Assembly: GCA_031308135.1 (NCBI GenBank)
Contig: JAHLJT010003656.1
Location: 70,140,984 to 70,204,983, forward strand
DNA: 64,000 bases
Direction of reading: 5' to 3'
Origin: Acheta domesticus
Taxonomy: Eukaryota > Arthropoda > Insecta > Orthoptera > Gryllidae
Each line of letters starts with the position of its first letter. Position 1 is the stretch's first letter. The notes under the pieces are model-generated. The model was not told where the DNA came from, did not search any database, and saw only the letters and a list, made by a program, of their open reading frames with translations. Positions 24,906 through 37,032 of this stretch are shown here, piece after piece. Made by a program: the position numbers and the translations under genes.

Positions 24906-25290
24906 AGTGATGGTCACACTAGACAATTAAAATCCCCGCGCGACGGCCGCCTAAACGCGCCTGATAGGAAACCACTGTGCCCGCGGCCGGCCTAGGTCAA
25001 GAAATAAAGTTGCAATAGAAGTTCCGTGGAAGTATGGTGGTAGCTGGCTGAAGGCAGGGAACATGGGAAACAGAAAGCTACGAGAACCTGAGGTGTGAGG
25101 TTGGAAGCTGACGGTGTGGCCGCGAGTCCAGTTAGCGGGAAATGAGAGGTGTCTGTAGCAGTGGTGGCTAGAGGCAGCTTTTCGTTGTGAGTTCTGCGCA
25201 ACTGGCGAACGCCACCACCCCCGAATTGAGGTTGAGGTATGGTTCCCGTGGATCAATCCCAGAGATTGTTTTGCCATTGTGACACATGTT
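24906..25290. other. GC-richer segment of unknown nature
   Basis: Starts sharply with GGTCACACTAGACAATT, then GCGCGACGGCCGCC and GCGGCCGGCC, within AT-rich surroundings. A minus-strand frame of 108 codons spans it but resembles nothing I recognise. It could be a fragment of a mobile element or an exon-like island. Confidence 0.3.
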
Positions 25291-28074
25291 TGATGATGGG
25301 TATATCCGTTTCACGTGTATTCTCATAGTGGCTTGGTAACGTGTGCAGGAGATATTTGAAGTTGGGTATTTTTCGTGTGAGAAGACATTGCTGATTTTTG
25401 GAAGAGTTTTGTCATGTTAATGGGACGTAAGTGCGGTTTCTGTTTTGAAAGGAGTATTATGGAGGGCAGTGTTGGCTCTGGGAGAGGTCAGAAATCTATT
25501 AGAGATATTTATGAATCGTTAAGAAAGTTATAAAATTGTATTTGCTTCGAACTATTGGAGAATCCAGGTGAACATTTCAATTATATTGAGGTTTGGATGT
25601 CTGTTGAGACGAAGTAAGGCGTGAGTTCGGTTTCAACCAGGGGTGTGTGATGTAATAAAGGTTAATTATAAATAGTAATTTCATGTGAGTACTTCAGTGC
25701 TTTTCAAAACTATGATTGATTCAATTTATTAGAATTTCAATTCAAATTTCGGTCACAGAGAATATTGATGTGATTTCAATTTATGTCAATTTTAAAATGA
25801 TGAATGGTATTTATGTATTTTTGGTTTTGAGTGAAGTTGTGCAAAAGATAATTTATTTGTAATTTCAGTGAATTGTGTGCAATGAAAATTACATATGAAT
25901 ATTAATGCAGTATTGTTGAAGGAGAGTTCCATTCAATATTTGTAGGTAGAAGGTGCTGTCATATTCCGCTATGCAAAATGCATGTGTTCTTCTTTCTGAT
26001 GTAACTTTGTGGGCATGTCTCATCTCATTAGAGATTTTCTTGTATTCAATTTGTTGAATTTCAAGTTAATTTTGGTCACAGAGAATATAGATGTTTGTGG
26101 TTACGACTTTGTGTTGTTGTTTTTTTTTCAAAATTTCAAAAAGAGCCACGTTCCCACTGAAATTCCCCACAACCGCGGACACGTCCGGTACAATACAAAG
26201 AATCTCCCAAAATTAAAATATCTTAATGGTCCCTGGAACGGATCAACTAGACCTTACTCCTGACTATTTACCAAGTCTTAGTTCAGAAGCTTCTGAATTT
26301 ACCGAGTTATGCACGACACATGCTTCCATTCATTCTTACAGATATCTCGATTCATGACAAGTAGCATCAGTATTTTATTTTCTGTGTTACCTTATTCTGC
26401 ATGTATTGCAAAGTGCACAGCGAGATCCTGTTGCTTCTTTCCGTATTTCCGTAGCTTATTGGAGATATTTGATCAATGAAATGGGCCAAGGGTGAAATGA
26501 AGGCGGAAAAAGGAAAGTAGGAAGGATTGCACGCGGTCCTTTTGCATATATAAACATCACATCCAGAGAATGCTAGAAAATAGGATTAATAAATTTTTCT
26601 GAAGTACAGTGTTGTGGGGAAGGAAATACAAGGATCTCCTGAAGAGGTAGCCTTAATCCGTAGCTGGTAAAAAATGCGTAAATGATTTTTTTCTGTCGTA
26701 TCAATGTCGTACAATGGAGTCTGTGAGACCTCTTGATATTTATTTCGTAGTTGGAGTAACATATTATTCATTTCCGAGGTAAAAAATCCGCTTTTCTTAC
26801 ATTTAAAGATAATTCCTGAGTAATATGAGTGTTAATATTAAAAATAAATTCTAATACCATCCGAAACTCGTAGTTGGTACTGATTTGACTGCTAGATAAA
26901 ACTACTATATTTCATAAAGCCAGTTCTTCTATTCTGATGATTAATATCATGTCACCATTTTAAACGCACCGGACAATGTGAATTCAATCAAAAACTTATT
27001 TTTTTTCTTTTTAAAAGAATAGACAAAAAGTAATTTTGTCTACCTAACCATGGCATTACATAAGCACAGAAACACAAAGTTTGGTAATGTTACTATTATT
27101 TGTTTATTATCTGGATCAATATCACCTCCATCCGTCAGTTCAACGTAATGCATGATTGACGAGACTATTCAGCCTCTCGAAATTCTTCTCATTTCTACGA
27201 ACAGATTTTGACGAATCGGCTTCATAACGAAAGCAAGTCATCTAATTATATTTCATGTCACATCTCGAATTCACACACACCCTGAAGAAAAATTGTCATC
27301 AACATCATCAGAGAACGTGCATAGTTAAGGAATTATTGACAGCAAGAACACTAACGCAACCACTCAATGGAAGCCATCGTACAAACTGTATATAAGACCA
27401 GAAAACAATTCTCCAACGCGTAGAATTTTAATCAAGTATTACAAGTTGGTGATCACCAACGTTTCTCGCAAATTAAGGTTAAAGGTCCCGAAACACGGCG
27501 TCAGTAATACTTTTCACTTCTAAAGGTGAGCATGATCTCAGTCTCCGTCGCGCACTTCCCGCCACTGAAATAACTGAAACAGGCGCGCCGGACTGTGAGA
27601 GTATCACGTCTTCACGTAGTGTAACCTCGAGAAGACAACAAGCAGTAATAATGTAGAAAAAAATTCGGACTTTTTTTCAAAATCATTTCTTTCAAAATAA
27701 TATATAATAATTTTTTTAAAATTGATACGAGTAGAATAAAAAATATTTCGTGAAAAGTGCAAATAAGTACCAATAATGTAAAAATATTTAACGAAACAAT
27801 TGAATGTTATGTTAGGTCGGTGACGATTGTCAATATTACAATTGTGAGAACGATCAGTAGAAAAACAAAAAATATGTCATTTTATAAAAATCCCGCCTTT
27901 AATTATAAGAATTTAACTTCAGGATCGGTGGGGCTGTTCATCTCAGTTTTGAAGTTAAAGCGAGTTTTGCGAAACAAAACAATCGCAATGGTCTTTTAGA
28001 CCACATCGCGCAAGTTAGGTTAACAATGTTGGGGCGGAGCAAGAGATGTATTCCATGATGATGGAGGTTAGCTT
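25291..28074. other. unassigned AT-rich DNA
   Basis: No gene recognised over about 2.8 kb. Confidence 0.5.
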
Positions 28075-28754
28075 AGGGACCATCCATTAATTACGTAACG
28101 CACATTTGGAGTATTTTGAATACCCCCCTCTCCCCCTGTTACGCACCTCTAACATGCGCTTGAACCCCCACCTAAATAATTACGTAGGCCAACACCCTTC
28201 TCTTTACAGTAAGTAAACATTTATTACTGTACTAATTTTATTTGCATTATGTATTAAAATTTTTGAGAAAGTTAGAATTAGCTTGTGATAAGCTAACAAT
28301 AATTTTGGAGAATTTTTGAGTGAAGAATGCATAGGCGAGAGAATTTCTCAGAAGTCGTGCACCCGCCGCGTGCATGGGCAAAAGACTATTGTGCCATTGT
28401 AATTGGATTCTAAAATATACTACAGATTAGTTTTGATTTTTTTTCTTCGTAATGTAACACATTAAATCACAAATACACAATATGTACATTGAAGAAAATA
28501 TATTTCTGAGTAATGTAACAATTACGTGATAATTTCTTCCTTTTATTTATCTATTTTCAAAAAATTAATTTGTTATGTTTTGTTTTAGTATTTGACTGAA
28601 TATAACGAATTATTTCAACAACTATTACAAATTTTAAAAAGATCCACGTTATGTGAAACTAAGTTAACACTCCCTACCCTTATTTAGAGCAACATAACGC
28701 CACCTTGAACCCCCTCCCCCCTTTTTAGCGTGTCGTAATTTATGGACGACCCCT
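28075..28754. mobile_element. MITE (about 680 bp) with long imperfect inverted ends
   Basis: Left end AGGGACCATCCATTAATTAC continues GTAACGC; the reverse complement of the right end is AGGGGTCGTCCATAAATTAC then GACACGC. C-rich runs follow on the left (CCCCCCTCTCCCCC) and mirror the right (CCCCCTCCCCCC). The middle is AT-rich and non-coding. The superfamily is not determined because no clean target duplication could be identified. Confidence 0.82.
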
Positions 28755-28940
28755 TCCTTGACTCGTCTGCCTGCCTCGGGGCGCAGTTAGTGCGGCGGGG
28801 CGGTCGCCAGGGGCTCCCGCGTCGCCCTGCGCGACGGTTCGTCGCGATGCCTGCAGAGCGCGCCGAGGCGCCGGCGCCGCCGCCCACGACTCGCGCCTGA
28901 TGCGCCTCCGCCTCCCACGGGCGGTCGACTCTCTTCCTCG
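28755..28940. other. CpG-rich island
   Basis: High CpG content between the MITE and SINE copy 5, with a near-palindrome at CTTCCTCGAGGAGGAGAG (about 28932-28949). No convincing reading frame. Confidence 0.6.
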
Positions 28941-29363
28941 AGGAGGAGAGCGCTAACGGACGGCTGCTCTGATTGTTAATTTGCTGCGGTTTCTCCGATC
29001 AAATCCGGGCGAATGCCGCAGTAGTACTCTAATAAACGGGCCACGGACCGCGCGCGATCTTTCCTTCCTCTTCCTTGTCCTAGCCTCACCCCTTATTTAC
29101 ACTCACATCTACGCTCAGGCACTACACACTTTCATACACTATCATACTTGTTGGGAGACTAGAGTTTGTCCCGGCTCGGGTGGTGTCCCGCTGGTGGGAG
29201 ACACCCCGCTATTCGACGTGCAGGTCTGCGCCGCATCTCGCTATCCAATGGGGGAATATCCCTGCCAATTCTAGCGAATAAACAAGAACATTTTTGCGGG
29301 ACTAGTGACTTTAGCAGTTGACGTGGCCAATCCGTGGTTAATCCATCAATCAATCTTCCTGGA
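28941..29363 (+). mobile_element. SINE copy 5 (head missing)
   Basis: Runs from GACGGCTGCTCTGATTG through GGCGAATGCCGCAGTAGTAC, GGGCCACGGACCGCGCGCGA, TCCTCTTCCTTGTCCTAGCC, GCTGGTGGGAGACACC and GCGGGACTAGTGAC to the ATCAATCAATC tail. Well preserved in the centre. Confidence 0.88.
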
Positions 29364-30330
29364 GGAAAAAGGGGCGGAAATATTTACTAGCAAAACAATC
29401 TGTTGCTTAGGAGCTCCCATTCAAGGGGTACCCGATCTTCCTAAATAATAAAATATTCGCAAATCAATGTTAAAAATATGTTTGTACTGTAAAATATTTG
29501 TCAATCAAATACTCTTCTGTACTAAACATTCATTTGTAGACATTGAGTTAAACATTTATATTATTACAAAATACTCGTAAATGTTTGATTCTACGTGCAA
29601 TTTCATAATTTTTTATTTTTGCCAAAGTTATTCTATTATAATTATTTTTACTAAATCTGAAGATACGTTTTCAGAGAGAGATGCCAAGAAAATTTTGTTC
29701 TTGAGGGGCCTGCAGTACCTAAATCCTCGTGAGAAGACGCGGGATTCAATCAAATTTTCGTCCAATTTCTCTTGATCGTTGATTGATAGTTGAGAAGGCA
29801 CATTGTTTTGTTTCTAGTCATGAATGTAACTGCACTATTCACACGTTCTACTGAACTCTCCTTTAGATGCGTTAGGGGAATGGGGCTGTGATTTGTTATT
29901 TTGCCAGCAATACTATAAAATCAAAACTGTGGTTCGTTTGCCGATGCAAATATATTTTCCGTTTGCGTGGAGTAATCTTTTCTAGTTTTTAAATGTTGCC
30001 AACCAAGCTTTTTAGGTACGAAATTGGTCTGAAATACCGAAGGTCGCTGTGTGAAGGAACAATTTACCACATCTAGATAACCGACAGAGTTTAAAAGAGT
30101 GAGATGTTTACTTCAATACTTTGAATACTAATGAATTTGAACATGTTTTTAATATACACTTATTCCAACAATTCTCCGCGAAAAACTTGAAGTGCGTAAA
30201 CCGATGTTTAATGTGAAAGCAGGATGTATTGATCAAGTTGGTCTAATGCAGATACCAACAATTTGAGGCACGTGAAAGTAACGCAATACCGGTCGGAGAC
30301 ATCCCGATAGATGTGGCCACAACAGACAGT
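29364..30330. other. unassigned sequence
   Basis: No gene recognised. Confidence 0.5.
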
Positions 30331-30600
30331 GGCGGTAGTGTCGTAAGGGGAAGATGTAGTGGTGACAGTGGTAGTGGTGGTGGTTATAGTTTTGTTGATG
30401 GTCGTGGTGGTAGGGGTGATGGTGATATAGTGGTGACAGGGATGATGGTGAAATTGGGCTGATTAGGGGTGACGGAGATAGTGATGATAAGGGTAACGGT
30501 GCTGCCTTAGTGGAATGGGGTTGGAAGAGGTGATGGTGATGCCGTAAGTGGATGTGATGTTGGTGGTGATGATGGTGAAGCGCTAGTGGCAGAGCTGTAA
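30331..30600. repeat. GTGGTGATG-type low-complexity repeat
   Basis: Imperfect trinucleotide-based GTG/GGT/GAT repeats. The His-rich frame on minus is a by-product. Confidence 0.85.
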
Positions 30601-30629
30601 TGAACGGTAGTGGTAGCGGTAAGGAGGGT

Positions 30630-30793
30630 ACCAAGGGCGTATCTAGGCTGGTGCAATCGGTAATGGCACTGGGGTCCCCGAAGTTCAGGGACCCCAATAC
30701 TTGCCGACCCGCAGTAAAGAAGGCAGCGACGATGATGGGCCCCATTTGGACTTACTGCATCGTAGCCCTCGAGAACGTAGCTACGCCACTGGA
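30630..30793. mobile_element. short hAT-like non-autonomous element
   Basis: The left end CAAGGGCGTATCTAGGC and the reverse-complemented right end CAGTGGCGTAGCTACG are related to each other and to the common hAT terminal pattern CAGNGGCGTAnCTA. The interior has a near-palindrome GGGGTCCCCGAAGTTCAGGG (about 30670-30690). No matching 8-bp target duplication was found, so the exact ends are uncertain. Confidence 0.5.
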
Positions 30794-31205
30794 CGGTGAC
30801 CATAGCTACGTAGGATACAGTGGCGGGCTATTTGGACTTAATGCACCGGCGTCCTATAGAAAGGAACTAAGCCTCCGCACGGTACCGACAGCAACGTAGG
30901 ATACAGTGACGGGCCCCATTTGGACTTACTGCACCGGGGTCCTATAGAAAGGAACTAAACTTCTGGACGGTACCGATAGCGACGTAGCCCATTGGGACGT
31001 CGGGGGTCTCCTTGACTGGCCCCATTTGGATTAGTGTACCGGTGTCCTAGCATAGAACCCCGGAACCCGTAGCATAGAACATAGATACCTCACTGAACGG
31101 TACCGACAGCGACGTAGGATACAATGACGGGACCCATTTGGACTTACAGCACCGGTCCCCTCGAGAACGTAGCTACTCCTCTGAACGGTACCGATAGCGA
31201 CAAGA
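30736..31205. repeat. imperfect tandem repeat of 86-111 bp, five units
   Basis: GGGCCCCATTTGGACTTACT-like cores occur near 30737, 30823, 30911, 31017 and 31128. Between them lie ACGGTACCGACAGCGACGTA-type segments. The first unit overlaps the hAT-like end, so the array probably arose by amplification of transposon-end sequence. Confidence 0.82.
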
Positions 31206-31570
31206 ATCCAGCGCCAGCGATAGCGGCGACGACCGTGACGAGGGCAGCAGCTGTACCGGCCGTCGCGACGGCAGCGGCGGCGGAGGCGGCGGCGGCGTAG
31301 GTCACGGCACCGCGGCGCCGCCACGTGCGAGCGAGCGCGTTGCACCTGCACCTCGAGCGGGGGGAGGGGGGAGCCGTAGCCTTACGTAACGTTATCGGGC
31401 ATCGGCTGCGCTGTCTCCGCGCCGCGGCGGGCGCCGCACGGCCGGGTCCGCGCCTGGCTGCCCAGATTGATTGGCAGATAGAGAGCGGCCGCCGCGACGG
31501 ACCGACCCGGCTTCTCCGCGGCTCGGAATGTCACCGCGGGCCTGCGTCAGCCACACCTTGGGCGCCTTAC
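31206..31570. other. CpG-rich island
   Basis: Strong CpG and GC content, including GGCGGCGGAGGCGGCGGC and a TTACGTAACG palindrome at about 31382, a good match to a C/EBP/PAR-bZIP type site. Overlapping frames on both strands look compositional. It may be a regulatory or first-exon region. Confidence 0.6.
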
Positions 31571-32030
31571 AAATTAGGCAGCCCTGGCGTGTTTTGCAAA
31601 GCTACCCGCCACCCTTTGCGAAATACTGCTTGTTTGTACATCAGTGTTTACTTGGGAATGCATTTGTTTATGTAAGGTGTACGCAGACATTTGTTGGTGC
31701 CGCAATGTATTATGTATTCTTTATGTAAATAGGAACTTACGTATGCTTATACTAAGGAACGTTTGTAGTTGCCTTTATTCATGCTAATACTCTAGTAATT
31801 GATATTTTTATTACAGATATGAAAACTATGTAAAATATTATTGATCCTTTTGTACTCTCTACAGTGCCTACCTAAAATCGATGCTGTATTAGTACGAACG
31901 TGTAAAACATTTAAAAAAATTGAGACCTTCTTCACTTCTTATCAAGGTCTGCAAATACACTGTGGAGCTTTTAATATTTGTTTAACGTCAACGAAAATTA
32001 AGCTGTACAATATTGGCAAGAAGAACATGT
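31571..32030. other. unassigned sequence
   Basis: No feature recognised. Confidence 0.5.
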
Positions 32031-32112
32031 CTGCATGATGTGTACTGGCGGATCCATAGGGGAGGCATGACCCCCATGCCCTCCTCTGGATCCGCCAGAG
32101 CACATCATGCGG
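32031..32112. mobile_element. 82-bp foldback palindrome, likely minimal hAT-type element
   Basis: Arms of about 38 bases: the left includes CTGCATGATGTG and CTGGCGGATCCATAGGGGAG, the right is its near-complement, with a central ACCCC loop at 32070-32074. The inner CTGGCGGATCC...GGATCCGCCAG resembles hAT-like terminal repeats. The outer GCATGATGTG pairing extends beyond that motif, so the complete palindrome may be the unit. Confidence 0.7.
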
Positions 32113-33860
32113 TCTAGGCTTCAAACGCCTAGAGTTTCCGTTTACCTTCCTTTAGTTAGGCAAAATTTATTTAAACGTTCATTTGTGTGTGAATGATGTA
32201 ATTATTTAAACTATAATATTGTATAGTATCTTACCTACAGTACATAATTGTTTTTTACCCGTTACACTTAGATTGCTGCAGGATTATCCTCCTTAGGGTT
32301 AGAGGAGGTTAGGACTCCTCTTTCAGCCATTTTTTCCGGTTTATCCCCACTTCCAAGACCCTCTGTACAGAAGAATGTAACGGGTTTCTCTTAGATGGTC
32401 GTAAGTACATATTATATTGTATATTATTTAGTACATAAATAATATACAATATAATAAGAAATACGTGTATTATTTAACAAAAATCTACAATGGTTCTCCT
32501 ACCAAAATGATCGGCTGGATCCGCCTCTGTTGATGTGTGACTGAAAAGCAAGTGCTGTGATAGCATCTGCATAATATCAGGCGACACGAGGTCTGTGCGT
32601 TTGACTGCGGCGGACTTCCTTCGGTATGCTGTATGGTGGGAGCTTATGTAATTGATTGTAAGTGTTCCTCGCTGCAAAAAGGAAAAGTTGCGAAGGCCTG
32701 ATGAGCTTCGTAGATAAAGCAGTTTTATATTAAGATGTATTACACTGAATTCGTGTAATTGATTATTAGAACTTGTTAATAGTGCGACCCTGCATTTAAG
32801 AAATTACATTTTTCGATGTTTCAAGATAGAGCGTAATTATCGTCGTCCCAAACGGACGTTCGTATTATTTAATACTTACTCGGAAAACGAAGTGCGTTGA
32901 TAGTTGAAAATTTCTAGAATAGAGGAATAAATTGATAAATCTCAAGTATAATTTGCAGAAGTTTTTCATTAAACCAGTGTTGGCCTACGACCTGCATCAT
33001 CTCTTCAATCTTTCAAAAACGGGAGAGTAATTTTCACTACCGGTTTTACAGTTAATGGCAATATTGTGAAGATTTCAGATAATCCATGAGAGTAATAACT
33101 TTATTTTTCTTCAGAAGCCAGTTTGCAGAAATCAATAGAAGATTGTGTAGGACACAAAGACGTTTTGTTCTCAAAGATATTGTTCTGAAAATACAATTTG
33201 TCGTGTACCAAAATGTATTGAGGGTACAAAACTTTAATTGAGGGTACATGACTGAGGTTATTGGCAGATGGTGTTTAATAACAAAATAACTGTTTACTAG
33301 AAAGTTAAGTCAAATAGTTCTAATTAAAATATCATGATTGAGTTCGGATTTCCATTTCATTCAGTTACCATTCCAAACATTCTTACTTCCAAATCTTATT
33401 TCTAGATACTCGTGATGTAAATAGCTTACTGTATGATTTTACAAATATTATTTTTGCTTCAATATCGATGAATATCAAAGGCGGTTTCGCTTGATTCGAG
33501 CTATTCAAGAGAGACAGCACTGCGAAGAAGAATTGCGTTTATTCAGGAGGGGCATGCAACATAGCAAAAAACGAAGAGAGTGACATCAATGGAATGATTG
33601 ACCTTTCGACATCCATGTGGTGCATACATGAAGTCTTTAGAGAGGAGAGAAAACTTCAGCAATATATATTGGTAGCATGAACGTCAAACGTCCAGACGGA
33701 GAAATTTTGTAAGAAAGAAAATCTAATTGAGCTTGACCGCAAATAAACACGCCCCATAAAGAGAAGGGAATTATTATCCGGAAACAGTCGTGAGCTCGCG
33801 AAATGCCAACTTGACGAAAACCGCGTCGCCTTCGCGATCTCGTCCTCGCACGTGCTCTAC
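32113..33860. other. unassigned sequence, mostly AT-rich
   Basis: No gene recognised. It contains ACCCGTTACAC at about 32258 and its inverse TGTAACGGGT at about 32377, possibly the ends of a small element, and the perfect hairpin listed at 32410. Confidence 0.5.
32410..32456. repeat. perfect 21-bp inverted repeat (hairpin)
   Basis: The left arm at 32410-32430 and the right arm at 32436-32456 are exact reverse complements of AT-only sequence, separated by GTACA. It could be a small foldback element or a rearrangement product. Confidence 0.9.
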
Positions 33861-34310
33861 TAGCCTACTGCGTTATTCGCACGGCGGCAGCGGCGGCGGA
33901 GTCGGATGTTTTCGGAGCGGGCAGTAGGCGGTGCGGCGGAAGCAGAGGAATGCCGCCGATCTTCTGCAGGCGTCGGCGCCGCCAGGGCGGGGCCACTCGG
34001 GCTGGGGGCCCCCGAGCCCCCCCTCGCCCCGTGCCCCGCGCCCCCCGTGCTCCGCTCCGCGCCTCCGCAGCGACGGGGCGAAAACGGAGCAGCGTCGGCG
34101 CCGGCGCCCGCCCGCCCGCCCGCCCGCGGGACCTTGAAGCGCGCGGCTCGGCGCGGGCGCGGGCGCAGAATCGCCCCGGGCGTAGAACGCCCCCTGCCGC
34201 CTCCGCGCCGCCGCGGCCGCCGCCGCCGCTACCACCGTCCCCACCCTCCGGATCTCCTAGTGTGGCGATCTCATGTGCCTACTCACGCGGTTCTTCGTGA
34301 CCAAGATTTC
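33861..34310. other. large CpG-rich island
   Basis: About 450 bases of very high GC and CpG content with sharp edges into AT-rich DNA. Open frames exist on both strands in several registers (up to 137 codons), all rich in Ala, Arg, Pro and Gly, so none is supported as a protein. No TATA box is evident. A promoter or first exon is plausible but unproven. Confidence 0.7.
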
Positions 34311-34456
34311 CTCATGTAACGATCTTTTAATATATATTTTTTTATTTATTACAGATCATTTAGGTCAATTTACACAATTAACAATGAAACAAAAGATTTA
34401 TCGCGCATTCCATAAATTACATAAAACACTTTAATAATGAAATACACGTACTTCTA

Positions 34457-34632
34457 TAAGTGCGATTTTTCTTACAGTGCCTCTGGAAGGGATCAGCTGT
34501 TGACGATTTCATCCGATCGGGAGCTTATATGTCGTTACAGTGACGTCACTATGGTGACGTTCAACTTCTCGATTGGATAAAAACGTCAATAGCTGATATC
34601 AGTCAGAGATACATTTAGAAAAATCACACTAT
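34457..34632. mobile_element. 176-bp palindromic MITE with central CRE
   Basis: Left arm TAAGTGCGATTTTTCT, GATCAGCTGTTGACG and ATCCGATCGGGAG is mirrored by the right arm, read in reverse complement as TAGTGTGATTTTTCT, GATATCAGCTATTGACG and ATCCAATCGAG. The arms are about 70 bases each. The centre holds GTGACGTCAC (34540-34549), a perfect CRE-type palindrome. TA dinucleotides flank both tips, consistent with a Tc1/mariner-type TA target, though class is inferred. Confidence 0.82.
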
Positions 34633-37032
34633 ATGGGTACAAAAGGCGGTCAGAGCAACGCACTGGAAAGATATATAAAAAGAACATTAAAGTTGTACTA
34701 AAATCCATTACACAAATTAAACTTGCTTTTATTATTTCTCACGAAACCAGCCTTCGGGAACAATTTTTCGATTCTGTTATCAGTAACAGATTTACTTTCA
34801 CAAAATACAAAATTATTTGGAGTGTAAATTTTCAACCAAACGTTGCACGTTTTGTACGCTTGTAAATGTATGTTCTTTCGTTTTGATGATATGCACTAAG
34901 TTAATTTTTACACATACTTGGACTTGCTCTCCACACGTAGTAATTTTAAATGAAGATTCTTAATTTCAGTTCATATTTAGTGTAAAAGCTCGAAGAGATT
35001 CAACTTTTCATGACATAGTAACATTTCATTAATTTTTCACTCTGTCACCTCACTGCTGTGGTCATATCTCATGTCTATCCTCAGGATTTTCTGTTGTGCA
35101 GTCTTCTGAGCTCACATTACTCCACAATGTTACTACATTTTCTACGTTTTATCATAGATTTCATAACTGAAGTGCTTAAACAGTATGTTATGGCAAGTGA
35201 CTAACCGGATAATTGGCGAATGAGTCAGGTTTGATGGTCACATTATCCAAAGTGATTGGATAAAGTCCGAAATAGACAAATTTGGAAGCATACTTCGGAC
35301 TTAACCCTGGTGAAGTGCACATTGCCGACATGAGTTGCCTAGGGTAGGTGAAGAAAGTTACGGTGAGGAAGAATAGCAAACATTCTGTGATAAATAGAAA
35401 TCAGACTACTAATGGGAATTGTCTAAGACTTGTGATAGACAATTATGTAGTTTCGAGTTCCACTGAAACTAATTAGGTTTGCTGATAATGGTAAATTGCT
35501 AATTTGTAAATAATAATTTGCGATTATCACCTAACCTGACCAAACATAATCTCACTGCATATCTTAGTTGACGGGCGCATTTCCGAGTATGCAACGAGGC
35601 TCCAGCCTTCACAATTTATGTAAAGCCTTGAGTCTGTGCAACACAATTTATATCAACGTACTTCTCGCCAACGCACAAGATACTTCAAATGCGGACTATC
35701 ACCTTTCTTTAGCCGAAGCCTTGTGGCCAAAGCCCAAATTTTCCGGATGAAGTCTGAAATTTTCAGTTCATCTTCATTCACGCGGATTTATCCAAGACGT
35801 CTGTTTGTTGAGCTAAATAAATCTTACCATCCGCAAATTAGCCATATTCGAACTTAAATCGTAACACATACTCCAAGACAATTTTGAGACAAAATTTATT
35901 GATTATGAAATAACATTTAATTTTAAAATTCAAATATTCTAATTCGAATGAAGTGTTTCAGATATAATCACCGATGTGATCACTCATCACCAGTTTTATA
36001 TATCTGTTTTGGTTATGTCTGCAGAACCATTTCCTCTCCTTACATAAGGCGTTGTTGAAAAGTCCGGTGAAAGTGGTTCTCAACCTGTCTTCGGCGAACC
36101 GCGCCCGTGTATCATATGTTACCGACGCGTTTTGATATGTTAGTAGTCGTCAATTTAATTACTTCTGTAGTCCCATCCGCTTGAAATATTTTTATTTATG
36201 TTCACGTTTTAGAAAATATATTTCCATCCTCAGGACTTTTCATGGACAAGATCAAACAGTTGCGTGTTGATTAAATTAGCGAGAAAACTTACTGCAAGCC
36301 CAAACAAAAATTAAAATACTTTAGAAAAAGATAAAAATATACAATATTGTACAATAGTTACGAACTGGAGCTAAATACTTATTTTGTACACTTGTAATAT
36401 GCAAGCCTTTTGCATGTTGCTAATCGCAAACACGAGGTGTGATGATGTGAGGTCTTACCACACCCAAACGAATGCAGTAACAAATTCACACTCGCATGCA
36501 ATATTTTAACATAGAACTTTCAGTCATAAAATAAATGGTTTATTGTAATCACCAGATAAAAAATAATTGGAACGTTTTGTTGTGTACTAGAGCATCTATC
36601 AACGCTACGGACACTGTTTTTAATATGGCGATATCTGCTTTTGCCTCTGCATTTGTTTGTGCTGTCACCTGAACCAGGATGGTGAGTATATCTCATTTTT
36701 CCTGACATGTTTGTCAACTTCTCTAGTTCTCATCGCTGCCATTGGCTCATTTGAAATCGCTCTTCTCGATTCTCTTTCTTTTAAATTTGTGAATGATAGA
36801 AATTTAAAAAGAACTCGCATTCTGCATTATCAAAAATGCCATTAAAAAACTAAGAAAATGGTTTTACAAAAAACAGCACAAACACTGCTCAGGGTCAACA
36901 ATATTCATTTATATTACAAGGCAAGAAATTGGATAGAAGGGAGTGTTACCAGACGAGGCTGATTCGACGAATCTACGAACATCATCGTGTCATGGATAGT
37001 CACATTTGTGGAGTGATATACAATATTTATAC
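34633..37032. other. unassigned sequence
   Basis: No gene recognised over about 2.4 kb; frames are short. Confidence 0.5.

Noticed and set aside
33873..34319. Ala/Arg/Pro-rich frames in the CpG island
   Set aside because: Four overlapping open frames on both strands indicate base composition, not selection for protein.
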